The notes below the pieces were generated by a model, which had not been told where the DNA came from, did not search any database, and was given only the letters and a program-made list of their open reading frames with translations. From contig UQNZ01000008.1 in NCBI GenBank assembly GCA_900542525.1, forward strand, positions 1-64,000: DNA of 64,000 bases, in the 5' to 3' direction. This document shows, piece by piece, positions 17,065 through 25,449 of the stretch; within the stretch, counting starts at the first letter, position 1; every line of letters starts with the position of its first letter. The position numbers and the translations under genes are program-made. This stretch comes from an uncultured Eggerthella sp. GTDB taxonomy: Bacteria; Actinomycetota; Coriobacteriia; Coriobacteriales; Eggerthellaceae.

Positions 17065-18552
17065 ATGAATTTTACTTCTATGAGTACAGCAGAGATCCAG
17101 CAAGGCCTTAAAGCGGGTGAGTTCTCTGCATGCGAGGTTGCTCAGGCGAGCATCGAACACATTGCGAAAGCTGATGCGTCGGTGCATGCCTATCTTGAAT
17201 TCACCCCTGAAGCAGCGCTTGCCGCTGCAGAGCTTGTTGATAATGCGCTTGCCGCAGGTAATTTCGATGAGCTCGGTCCGCTTGCAGGCGTGCCGGTAGC
17301 CTTCAAAGACAACATGAATATGGAGGGCACGCATACTACCTGCTCCTCTCACATGCTTGAGAACTACGTTTCCCCCTATACGGCAACCTGCGTTGATCGC
17401 GTGCTTGCGTCGGGTGCGTTGCCGCTCGGCAAGCTCAATATGGACGAATTTGCATTCGGTTCTTCGACCGAAACATCCTATTTCGGGCCAACGCATAACC
17501 CGTGGGATCTTGATCGCGTGCCAGGTGGATCTTCGGGCGGGTCGGCAGCTGCGGTGGCCGCAGGGCTTGCGATTGTCACGCTCGGCTCGGATACGGGCGG
17601 TTCGATCCGTCAGCCTGCGAGCTTCTGCGGCGTGGTGGGCGTGAAGCCAACCTATGGCGTGGTCTCGCGTTATGGCGTGGTCGCTTTCGGTTCCTCGCTC
17701 GATCAAGTGGGTCCGTTCGCACGCAGCGTTGAAGATGCGGCGCTTGCCATGAATGCACTCGTTCGCGGTGGTAGCGATCATATGGATTGCACGAGTCAAT
17801 CGATCGCAACCGATTTTACGGCGAACCTTGAAGAAGGCGTGAAGGGTATGCGCATCGGCATCGTTCCTGCCTTCATGGAAGTTGAGGGCTTGGATGCGGA
17901 AGTGAAAGAGCGCATCGAAGAAGCTGCCCGTAAGCTTGAAGTTGCTGGTGCTGAACTGGTGGAGGTAGAGCTTCCTAATGCGCAAGCAGCCATGAGCGCT
18001 TACTATGTGCTTGGCCCATGCGAAGCGTTCTCGAATCTCGCACGCTTCGACTCGGTGCGTTATGGTTACTGTGTTGAAGGCTGCAAAGATTTGAACGAGC
18101 AGTATGAGCTTTCCCGCGCTGGCGGGTTTGGCGTGGAGGCGCGCAGGCGCATCATGCTTGGCAGCTATCTGCTTTCTTCAGGTGTTTACGACAAGTATTA
18201 CTATCCTGCACAGCAGGTGCGTACGCTCATCACGCAAGATTACACCTATGCTTATCACAAGGTCGATTGCATACTTGCGCCGGTAAGCCCGCGTACGGCA
18301 TTCAAGTTCGGCGAGATCAACGACCCCACGAGCATGTATCTTTCCGACATGTTCACGATCTCGATCAATATTGCTGGCAATGGTGGCATGAGCGTGCCGG
18401 TCGGCCTTGGTGCAGCAAGTGGTTTGCCTATTGGGGCGCAGCTCATCGCGCCAGCGTTCCGCGATGAGAATATGTTGCGCGTTGCGGCTGAACTGGAGCG
18501 CTGTTATGGAAAAGCCCCGATCGCTCCTGCATTTGCAAAGGCTGGTGAGTAG
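17065..18552 (+). CDS. gatA: Glutamyl-tRNA(Gln) amidotransferase subunit A
   Basis: Glutaminase subunit that frees ammonia from glutamine for GatB. It is an amidase-signature enzyme (495 aa) with the Lys in PVAFKDNMNMEG, the Gly/Ser-rich GGSSGGSAAAVAAG, and GSDTGGSIRQPASFCG with the cis-Ser and nucleophile Ser. GGAGG lies 8 bases before the ATG at 17065. A TTG at 17047 would overlap the gatC end and is not preferred. The start falls one base after the gatC stop, so the genes are coupled. Confidence 0.96.
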   Translation: MNFTSMSTAEIQQGLKAGEFSACEVAQASIEHIAKADASVHAYLEFTPEAALAAAELVDNALAAGNFDELGPLAGVPVAFKDNMNMEGTHTTCSSHMLENYVSPYTATCVDRVLASGALPLGKLNMDEFAFGSSTETSYFGPTHNPWDLDRVPGGSSGGSAAAVAAGLAIVTLGSDTGGSIRQPASFCGVVGVKPTYGVVSRYGVVAFGSSLDQVGPFARSVEDAALAMNALVRGGSDHMDCTSQSIATDFTANLEEGVKGMRIGIVPAFMEVEGLDAEVKERIEEAARKLEVAGAELVEVELPNAQAAMSAYYVLGPCEAFSNLARFDSVRYGYCVEGCKDLNEQYELSRAGGFGVEARRRIMLGSYLLSSGVYDKYYYPAQQVRTLITQDYTYAYHKVDCILAPVSPRTAFKFGEINDPTSMYLSDMFTISINIAGNGGMSVPVGLGAASGLPIGAQLIAPAFRDENMLRVAAELERCYGKAPIAPAFAKAGE

Positions 18553-18555
18553 CTC

Positions 18556-20097
18556 ATGAAGAAGCTCGAAGAAGTACTCAAAGATTGGGAAGCGGTCATC
18601 GGTCTTGAGGTTCATGCTGAATTGACCACGCTCGAGACGAAGATGTTCTGCGGTTGCAAGCTCGAATTCGGCGCAGCTCCCAATACGCACACCTGTCCAG
18701 TTTGCTTAGGTTTGCCCGGGGCGCTGCCTGTACCTAATAAAGCAGCAATCGAGTCGATCGTGTTGGCTGGTTTGGCTACGAATTGCGACATCGAGAAGCA
18801 CTCGATGTTTTATCGCAAGAACTATATGTATCCTGATATGTCGAAGAACTTCCAGATCACACAGGGCCCCGTTGCTTTCTGCATGCGTGGGCACCTCGAT
18901 CTAGAGGTGGATGGCGCCGCGGCCAAGGAGCGCGTTGATCTGAAAGAAGCGCAAGAAGAGGGCAGCTATGTTGCCCATATCGGCATCGAGCGCATCCATA
19001 TGGAAGAAGATGCGGGCAAGATGGTGCACATTGGCGGTGGTGAAGGCCGTATTGCGGGTGCCACCCATTCGCTGGTCGATTACAACCGTTGCGGCACGCC
19101 GCTTATCGAGCTGGTAACGCAGCCTGACCTGCGCACGCCTGAAGAGGCACGTCTGTTCATGCAGAAACTGCGTCAGATCTATCTTGCGATAGGCATCTCC
19201 GACTGTTCGATGGAAGAGGGGTCGCTGCGCTGCGATGGCAACGTGAGCTTGCGCCGCCGTGGCGAGACGAAGCTGGGCACCAAGACCGAGCTCAAGAATA
19301 TGAACTCCTTCAAGAATCTCCATGATGGTCTTGCCTATGAGATCTGTCGTCAGGCTGAGGTGCTCGAAGAGAGCGGCATCATCTATCAGGAAACACGCCA
19401 CTGGGATCCTTCGAAGAAGGTCACGATCGTGATGCGCGTGAAGGAAACTGCCGATGACTATCGACTTTTCCCAGAGCCTGATATGGCACCGTTCGATATC
19501 TCGGATGAGTTCGTGGAAAAGGTGCGCCAGCGTTTGCCTGAATTACCTGATCAAAAAGCAAAACGCTTCGAAGAAGACTATGGGCTTTCGGCTTACGACG
19601 CCCGCCATTTGGTCGAGCACCGCACGACCGCGCGTTTCTTCGAAGAGTGCATGAAGCTGCAAGGCGCAGGAGAGGTGGCTAAGCCGCTTGCGAATTTGAT
19701 CATCAACGATGTGAGCGCATACCTGAACAGTAACCCCGATATCACCGATCTTGATCAGACACCGCTCACGCCACCGCGTGCGCTTGAACTGGTGAAGTTG
19801 ATCGCTGAAGACAAGATCTCTTCTAAGCAGGGTAAAGAGGTGTTCGCGACTATCCTTGAAGAAGATAAGGACCCGTCATCGATCGTTTCTGAGCGTGGTA
19901 TGGAGCAGGTTTCCGATACAGGAGCCATCGAAGCTGTAGTCGATGGGGTGCTTGCGGCATTCCCCGATAAGGTTGAACAGTATAAGGGCGGCAAGACCGG
20001 TCTTTTGGGCTTCTTCGTTGGCCAGTGCATGAAAGAGATGAAGGGTCAGGGCAATCCGAAAGTCATCAATCAACTGCTTGCACAGAAGTTGAATTAG
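18556..20097 (+). CDS. gatB: Asp/Glu-tRNA amidotransferase subunit B
   Basis: Kinase/amidase subunit that activates the misacylated tRNA and receives ammonia from GatA. Visible signatures are WEAVIGLEVHAEL near the N-terminus, the CPVCLGLPGALPVPN zinc/ATP region, and YPDMSKNFQITQ. The Yqey-like C-terminal tail ends GNPKVINQLLAQKL. At 513 aa it is full length. It starts 3 bases after gatA. Confidence 0.97.
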   Translation: MKKLEEVLKDWEAVIGLEVHAELTTLETKMFCGCKLEFGAAPNTHTCPVCLGLPGALPVPNKAAIESIVLAGLATNCDIEKHSMFYRKNYMYPDMSKNFQITQGPVAFCMRGHLDLEVDGAAAKERVDLKEAQEEGSYVAHIGIERIHMEEDAGKMVHIGGGEGRIAGATHSLVDYNRCGTPLIELVTQPDLRTPEEARLFMQKLRQIYLAIGISDCSMEEGSLRCDGNVSLRRRGETKLGTKTELKNMNSFKNLHDGLAYEICRQAEVLEESGIIYQETRHWDPSKKVTIVMRVKETADDYRLFPEPDMAPFDISDEFVEKVRQRLPELPDQKAKRFEEDYGLSAYDARHLVEHRTTARFFEECMKLQGAGEVAKPLANLIINDVSAYLNSNPDITDLDQTPLTPPRALELVKLIAEDKISSKQGKEVFATILEEDKDPSSIVSERGMEQVSDTGAIEAVVDGVLAAFPDKVEQYKGGKTGLLGFFVGQCMKEMKGQGNPKVINQLLAQKLN

Positions 20098-20151
20098 CTG
20101 TGATTCAAAGGCACGCCTTTTGATTTGGCCAGGTTATGAGGTTTTGTCGAA

Positions 20152-20916
20152 CTAGAGGCGGACGGGGATGCTTTGCGCTGCCATGTATTCTTTCACCTCG
20201 CGGATGGTGAGTTCGCCGAAGTGAAAGACTGAAGCGGCCAGTACGGCATCTGCTTCGCCTTCGATGATGCCCTCGGCGAAATGTTCGAGCTTGCCCACGC
20301 CGCCTGAGGCGATAACGGGAATAGGCACCGCGCGCGCTACAGCGCGGGTGAGCGCCAGGTCGAAACCATCTTTGCTGCCATCTCGATCCATGCTGGTAAG
20401 CAGGATCTCACCTGCGCCACGCTTGGCTGCTTCAGCTGCCCACTCGACCGCATCGATGCCCGTGTTCTTGCGCCCTCCCGCAACATAGACCTCCCACTTG
20501 TTGGGGTTGCCTGCGACCTGCTTCGCATCGATCGCGCACAAGATGGCCTGCGTGCCGAACGCTGCAGCAGCCGTGGTGATGAGCGTAGGGTCGGCGATCG
20601 CAGCAGAGTTCACGGATACCTTGTCGGCACCAGCTGCGATCATTGTGCGAATGTCGGCAACGCTACGGAATCCGCCCCCTACACAATAAGGGAGGTGCAG
20701 CTCTTCGCTCGCGCGCGATGCCATGTCGATCGTGGTTGCGCGACCATCGCTTGTGGCAGTGATGTCGAGGAAGATCACTTCGTCGGCTTTTTGTTCATCG
20801 TAGCGTTGGGCGAGTTCGATCGGGTCACCCGCATCGCGCAGGTTCACGAAGTTCACACCTTTAACAACACGTCCGTCTTTTACGTCCATGCAGGGGATGA
20901 CACGCTTAGTGAGCAT
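20152..20916 (-). CDS. hisF: Imidazole glycerol phosphate synthase, cyclase subunit
   Basis: Closes the imidazole ring of histidine with ammonia from HisH, giving IGP and AICAR. It is a 254-aa (beta-alpha)8 barrel with the catalytic Asp in CMDVKDGRVVKG (residues 9-20) and the second Asp in TSMDRDGSKDG. Phosphate-binding loops are GGGFRSV and ASGGVGKLEHF. It is the last gene of the his operon and overlaps the hisA end by 11 bases. Confidence 0.97.
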   Translation of the reverse strand: MLTKRVIPCMDVKDGRVVKGVNFVNLRDAGDPIELAQRYDEQKADEVIFLDITATSDGRATTIDMASRASEELHLPYCVGGGFRSVADIRTMIAAGADKVSVNSAAIADPTLITTAAAAFGTQAILCAIDAKQVAGNPNKWEVYVAGGRKNTGIDAVEWAAEAAKRGAGEILLTSMDRDGSKDGFDLALTRAVARAVPIPVIASGGVGKLEHFAEGIIEGEADAVLAASVFHFGELTIREVKEYMAAQSIPVRL

Positions 20917-21697
20917 GGTTACCTCCGCAGTTCTTGCTGCAATGAGTTATACCATCCATCTGGGCTTTCATGGTGGCTTCTTGGCAAAGCGCGAGCGCTC
21001 GCGGAACATCGAGCGTGCCTTCGTAGACTGCACGTCCGGCGATCACACCTTCGATGCTGCCTGCAACAGGTGCAAGCCGTTCGATATCGTCGATGCTTGC
21101 TACACCGCCTGATGCGATGACCGGGTGACCGAAGACTTGTGCAAGGTGCACGTAGGTATTCACATCGAGGCCGGTCTGCATGCCATCTTTGCTGATGTCG
21201 GTATAAACGAGGTGCTGGAATCCAAGGTCGCGCATTTGGGCGATGAGCGTTTCTGCGGCCACTCCGCTGCCACCCATCCAGCCATCGACAGATACTTCGC
21301 CGTTGCGCGCATCGACTCCAGCGGTGAGCATGGTGGGGAACTTCGCAATGGCTTCGCGGGTGAAGTCGAGATTGGAGATGAGCGAGGTTCCCAGTACGAC
21401 GCGATTCACGCCGGCATCCCAGATGCGCTGGAGGGTATCCATGGTGCGGATGCCGCCTCCCATCTCAACCTTGAGCATCGTTTTCGCGAGAATGTCTTCG
21501 ATGAGAGGCAAGTTCGACGGATTTCCTGAGCGCGCACCATCCAAGTCGACCACATGGATCCATTCAGTGCCCATCTCTTCGAAAGCTTTTGCCTGGTCGA
21601 TGGGGCTATCGTTATAGATGGTAACGGCGTTGTAGTCGCCTTTTGCCAGGCGAACGACCTTGCCTTCTAGGATATCGATTGCGGGAAGTAGCTGCAT
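20906..21697 (-). CDS. hisA: ProFAR isomerase
   Basis: Isomerises the aminoaldose ProFAR to the aminoketose PRFAR, the HisHF substrate. It is a 263-aa barrel with LLPAIDILEGKVVRL (catalytic Asp), VDLDGARSG, and YTDISKDGMQTG (second Asp). The C-terminus has an extra short tail rich in Cys and His (CSKNCGGNHAH) that reads into hisF; this is unusual. No tryptophan-pathway partner gene is nearby. Confidence 0.95.
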   Translation of the reverse strand: MQLLPAIDILEGKVVRLAKGDYNAVTIYNDSPIDQAKAFEEMGTEWIHVVDLDGARSGNPSNLPLIEDILAKTMLKVEMGGGIRTMDTLQRIWDAGVNRVVLGTSLISNLDFTREAIAKFPTMLTAGVDARNGEVSVDGWMGGSGVAAETLIAQMRDLGFQHLVYTDISKDGMQTGLDVNTYVHLAQVFGHPVIASGGVASIDDIERLAPVAGSIEGVIAGRAVYEGTLDVPRALALCQEATMKAQMDGITHCSKNCGGNHAH

Positions 21698-21742
21698 GGT
21701 TGCTCCTTTTTGGTAGGTGCGGATTGCTCGATTGCGGCAGGA

Positions 21743-22390
21743 TTATCTTAAGCGCGAAGCGAGGTCGACAAAGTTCTTAAGCACGCGTGCGCCTGCATCG
21801 GACGACTTTTCCGGGTGGAACTGAACCGCAAAGATGCGATCGCCTACCTGCACAGCAGCCGGGAAGGTGACCGAATGGGTGGTCGTAGCGATGGTGGCGC
21901 TGCTTTCAGGCGCAATATAGCTGTGGGTGAAGTAGAAGTGTTCGCCATCGGGGATGCCTGCAAAGAGCGGACTCGAGCTTGTTCCTCCAGCAAACTCGAT
22001 CGAATTCCAGCCTACATGCGGAATCTTGTAGGTCTTGCCGGTGTTGTCGTGTGCTGGCATTCGTTTCGCGATACCTTCGATCACGCCGAGGCCAGGCATC
22101 GTGCCGCTCTCAGCGTGCTCGGTACCGCCTTCGAAGAGCAGGTGTTCGCCCAGGCAGATACCCAGAAAGGGAGTGCCTTTGGCAAGGGCAGCGCGAATCG
22201 CTTCCATCTGACCAGTTTGTTGCATGGTTGCTGAGGCATCGGCGAACGAGCCAACACCAGGGAGCACGAGCGCATCGGCCGTGCGAATCACTTCAGGATC
22301 ATCGGTGATGTGCGCATCTCCGCCCACATGGGTAAGTCCACGCTCGACGCTCTTCAGATTTCCTTTGCAGTAATCGATGACCGCGATCAT
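21743..22390 (-). CDS. hisH: Imidazole glycerol phosphate synthase, glutaminase subunit
   Basis: Class I glutamine amidotransferase (215 aa) that feeds ammonia to HisF. The nucleophile Cys is in FLGICLGEHLLFEGG; the His-Glu pair is in QFHPEKS near the C-terminus; VLPGVGSF forms the oxyanion region. The start ATGA overlaps the hisB stop. Confidence 0.96.
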   Translation of the reverse strand: MIAVIDYCKGNLKSVERGLTHVGGDAHITDDPEVIRTADALVLPGVGSFADASATMQQTGQMEAIRAALAKGTPFLGICLGEHLLFEGGTEHAESGTMPGLGVIEGIAKRMPAHDNTGKTYKIPHVGWNSIEFAGGTSSSPLFAGIPDGEHFYFTHSYIAPESSATIATTTHSVTFPAAVQVGDRIFAVQFHPEKSSDAGARVLKNFVDLASRLR

Positions 22391-22983
22391 GCGAGCGCAC
22401 CTTTAGTGCTCGGCAGTTGGTCGGCTGCGCGTGGATCGATCTCGAGCGCTTGGCGCAGCACGCGCCCCGTTGCTTTGAAGGCTGCCTCGATAAGGTGGTG
22501 TGCGTTTTCGCCCTTGAAGGAAACGAGGTGGAGCGTGACGCCCGCATTCGTTGCGAATGCGATGAAGAATTCTTTAGCAAGTGAAGAATCGAACAAGCCC
22601 ATCATGGCAGGTGGGATAAGTATATCAAAGTGCATCTGACCGCGCCCTGAAATATCGAGGGCAGCCATTACGAGCGCTTCATCCATCGGCACTGCTTGAG
22701 AGGCGAAACGGGTGATGCCAAGCTTGCTGCCCATGGCTTCGGCAAGTGCTTGGCCGAGCACGATGCCTATATCTTCAACCGTGTGGTGTGCGTCGACCTC
22801 AAGATCGCCTTTCGCTTTCACAGCAAGGTCGAACAAGCCGTGGCGCGCGAACGCATCGAGCATATGGTCGAAGAACGGGATGCCCGTGTCGATATCGGTC
22901 TTGCCCGTGCCGTCGATCACAAGCGTGAGCGAGATGTCGGTTTCTTTCGTGGTGCGCGTGATGGTTGCGGTTCGTGAAGCCAT
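22387..22983 (-). CDS. hisB: Imidazoleglycerol-phosphate dehydratase
   Basis: Mn-dependent enzyme converting IGP to imidazole acetol phosphate. Metal-binding His clusters are seen as FFDHMLDAFARHGLFDL, DAHHTVEDIGI and HHLIEAAFKATGR. The 198-aa length indicates the dehydratase alone, without the phosphatase domain of enteric HisB, so histidinol phosphatase must be encoded elsewhere. Confidence 0.97.
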   Translation of the reverse strand: MASRTATITRTTKETDISLTLVIDGTGKTDIDTGIPFFDHMLDAFARHGLFDLAVKAKGDLEVDAHHTVEDIGIVLGQALAEAMGSKLGITRFASQAVPMDEALVMAALDISGRGQMHFDILIPPAMMGLFDSSLAKEFFIAFATNAGVTLHLVSFKGENAHHLIEAAFKATGRVLRQALEIDPRAADQLPSTKGALA

Positions 22984-23010
22984 GTTCGTGTCCTTTGAGG
23001 TGAGGTTCTT

Positions 23011-24099
23011 CTACGTATTATCAGGGTTTGCAGTGAGTTCGCGCAATGCTTCAATGAGCGCGCGGTTTTCCTCTTCGGTACCTACCGTGATGCGCAGGCA
23101 GTTCTCGAGGCTGGGTGCCGAGGAAAAGTCGCGCACAAGAATGCCACGCTTGAGCAGTTGCTCCCAGATGCGATGAGCCTGCGGGATGCGCACGAGGATG
23201 AAGTTCGCTTGGGAAGGATGGACTTCTGCGTTGGGAAGCGCGGCGAGTTCTTCAAGCAAGATCGCACGCTCGTGCTTGATTGCTTCGATGCTAGGCTCGA
23301 GCAGCGCGCGGTTTTCGTAGACGGTCATGCCGATAACCTGCGAGACCGCATCGACTGAATAGGGCTGGCGCACCTTGATTAATTCGCGAATAACCTGCGG
23401 ATTTGCCAGTATATAGCCAAGGCGTACGCCAGCAAGAGCATAGGCCTTCGAGAAGGTCTTCAGCACCACCAAGTTAGGATAGTGGTCCAGATGAGGAATC
23501 ATGCTTTCGCCGCCGAATTCGCCGTACGCTTCATCGACCATGACAAGCGTGTCGCTCGTTTCGAGGAGCTTTTCGATGAACGCAGGCGAGGTGGTGTTTC
23601 CTGTGGGGTTGTTCGGCGAGGTGAGGATTGCATAATCGATATCGCCTTGCGCAACCCGTGCAAGGATGGCTTCTTCGTCGAGTGAGAAATCGCTCTTGCG
23701 CGGGATGGAGACGATCTGTGTGTCGGTGAGCATGGCGTTCGCTTTGTAGACTGAAAACGTAGGCGGGCAGGTGAGCATCGTGCGCCCTGGACCGCCCCAG
23801 CACAGTGCGAAATCGAAGAGCAGCTCATCGCCGCCGTTGCCCATGAGCACGTATTCGCGGTCGTATCCCCATGCCTTGCCGATGAGCTCGCGCAAAGGGT
23901 TCGCAAGCGGATCGGGATAACGATTGAGATCGACCTGCACGATGGCAGCTTCGATCTTGGCTTGCACTTCACGAGGAAGCGGACGCGGGTTCTCGTTCGC
24001 TGAGATCATGACGCGCGCCGGCAGATATTTGGGATCGTAAGGTTCGATGCCTGCGATCTTTGGGCGCGGTGCGCGGTATGTTTTTGGCTTTGCAGGCAT
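23011..24099 (-). CDS. hisC: Histidinol-phosphate aminotransferase
   Basis: PLP enzyme converting imidazole acetol phosphate to histidinol phosphate. Aminotransferase class I/II features: SANENP near the N-terminus, TSPNNPTGN, VDEAYGEF and the PLP lysine in KTFSKAYALAGVRLGY. Length is 362 aa. Its start lies 3 bases from the hisD stop. Confidence 0.95.
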   Translation of the reverse strand: MPAKPKTYRAPRPKIAGIEPYDPKYLPARVMISANENPRPLPREVQAKIEAAIVQVDLNRYPDPLANPLRELIGKAWGYDREYVLMGNGGDELLFDFALCWGGPGRTMLTCPPTFSVYKANAMLTDTQIVSIPRKSDFSLDEEAILARVAQGDIDYAILTSPNNPTGNTTSPAFIEKLLETSDTLVMVDEAYGEFGGESMIPHLDHYPNLVVLKTFSKAYALAGVRLGYILANPQVIRELIKVRQPYSVDAVSQVIGMTVYENRALLEPSIEAIKHERAILLEELAALPNAEVHPSQANFILVRIPQAHRIWEQLLKRGILVRDFSSAPSLENCLRITVGTEEENRALIEALRELTANPDNT

Positions 24100-24102
24100 T
24101 GG

Positions 24103-25449
24103 TTAGTCCTTTGCCTGTTCAGCAGAGTTATCTGTGCTGCTGACATTTGCCGAAACACGACCGTGTTCCATGAGTTCCATGCGCAATCGCACGCTTTGGG
24201 CATGCGCCCAAAGACCTTCGTGATCGGCGATGGTTTCGATCGCATGGGCATCATTCTTGAGCGCCGCGGCAGAATACTGGATCACGCTCGATTTCTTTAC
24301 GAATTCGTCGACCGAAAGCGGGGAAGCATAGCGTGCGGTGCCGCCCGTTGGCAGCGTGTGGTTAGGGCCGGCAACGTAATCGCCTACTGCTTCTGGGGTC
24401 CATTCGCCCATGAAGATCGCGCCTGCGTTGCGAATTTGACCGAGCAGTTCCATGGGGCGCGAAACATGCAGCTCAAGGTGCTCCGGTGCGATCACGTTGA
24501 TCGTTTGGAGCGCTTGGACGAGCGAATCACAGATGACGATGAGTCCCTTGTCGGTAAGGGATGACATTGTGATCTCTTTACGCGTTGAGCTTTCGACGAT
24601 CTTCTTGATTGCGCGCTCGACCGCATCAGCATAGGCTTCGGAGAACGTGACCAAATAACAGCTAGCCAGCGGGTCGTGTTCGGCCTGCGCCATAAGATCG
24701 ACCGCGACAAGTTCGGGAAGTGCGGTTTCATCAGCAAGCACGCACACTTCTGAAGGACCTGCGATCATGTCGATGCCCACATCGCCCGAGACGATCTTCT
24801 TTGCTGCAGCTACGAACGCATTACCAGGGCCGGTGATCTTCGCAACCTTCTGGATGCTTTCTGTTCCGTAAGCCAGCGCGCCGATAGCTTGTGCGCCACC
24901 AACGGAATAGATCTCGGTGGCGCCGGCGATGCGGCAAGCTTCGAGGATGGCGGGATCGAGCGAGCCATCTTTGGTAGGTGGAGTAACGCACACGATACGC
25001 TTCACGCCAGCAACTGCGGCAGGGATCGCATTCATTAGCACAGAAGAGGGGTAGAGCGCGCGTCCGCCGGGAACGTAGATACCCACGGAATCGAGCGGCT
25101 CGACCTTCGCGCCTACGAGCGCACCATCTTCGCGGATGGTGAACCAGCTCTGTTGTTTCTGGCGTTCGTGGAAATCGCGAATCTGCTTTGCTGCTTGGCG
25201 TAGCGCCTGCGAAACCTCTGGGTCAACGCGTGTGATCGCTTCGTCGATCGCAGTATCGCTCACGCGGAAGTTCTCGATCTCTACGCCATCGAATTGTTTC
25301 GTGTAGGCGCGCAACGCCGCATCGCCCTGAGTGCGCACTGCCTCGATGATCTCGGTCGCAGCGGTGAGAGCGTGTGCATCGAATGCGCCCACGCGTTGGA
25401 GTTGGTCTTCCGAAAAGGCTTCTCCGGGTTTCAGAATGATGCGTCTCAT
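24103..25449 (-). CDS. hisD: Histidinol dehydrogenase
   Basis: Zn-dependent enzyme for the last two oxidations to L-histidine. The 448-aa sequence shows YVPGGRALYPSSVLMNAIPA, the signature IDMIAGPSEVCVLAD, and AEHDPLAS with the zinc Gln/His ligands. HTLPTGGTARYASPLS provides the catalytic His region. The C-terminal 20 residues are polar and poorly conserved looking. It directly follows hisZG. Confidence 0.97.
   Translation of the reverse strand: MRRIILKPGEAFSEDQLQRVGAFDAHALTAATEIIEAVRTQGDAALRAYTKQFDGVEIENFRVSDTAIDEAITRVDPEVSQALRQAAKQIRDFHERQKQQSWFTIREDGALVGAKVEPLDSVGIYVPGGRALYPSSVLMNAIPAAVAGVKRIVCVTPPTKDGSLDPAILEACRIAGATEIYSVGGAQAIGALAYGTESIQKVAKITGPGNAFVAAAKKIVSGDVGIDMIAGPSEVCVLADETALPELVAVDLMAQAEHDPLASCYLVTFSEAYADAVERAIKKIVESSTRKEITMSSLTDKGLIVICDSLVQALQTINVIAPEHLELHVSRPMELLGQIRNAGAIFMGEWTPEAVGDYVAGPNHTLPTGGTARYASPLSVDEFVKKSSVIQYSAAALKNDAHAIETIADHEGLWAHAQSVRLRMELMEHGRVSANVSSTDNSAEQAKD

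Noticed and set aside
16885..17985. Long open frame on the minus strand opposite gatC and gatA
   Set aside because: It is fully antisense to well-conserved genes, is rich in His/Arg/Cys as expected of a shadow frame, and has no ribosome site or family signature.
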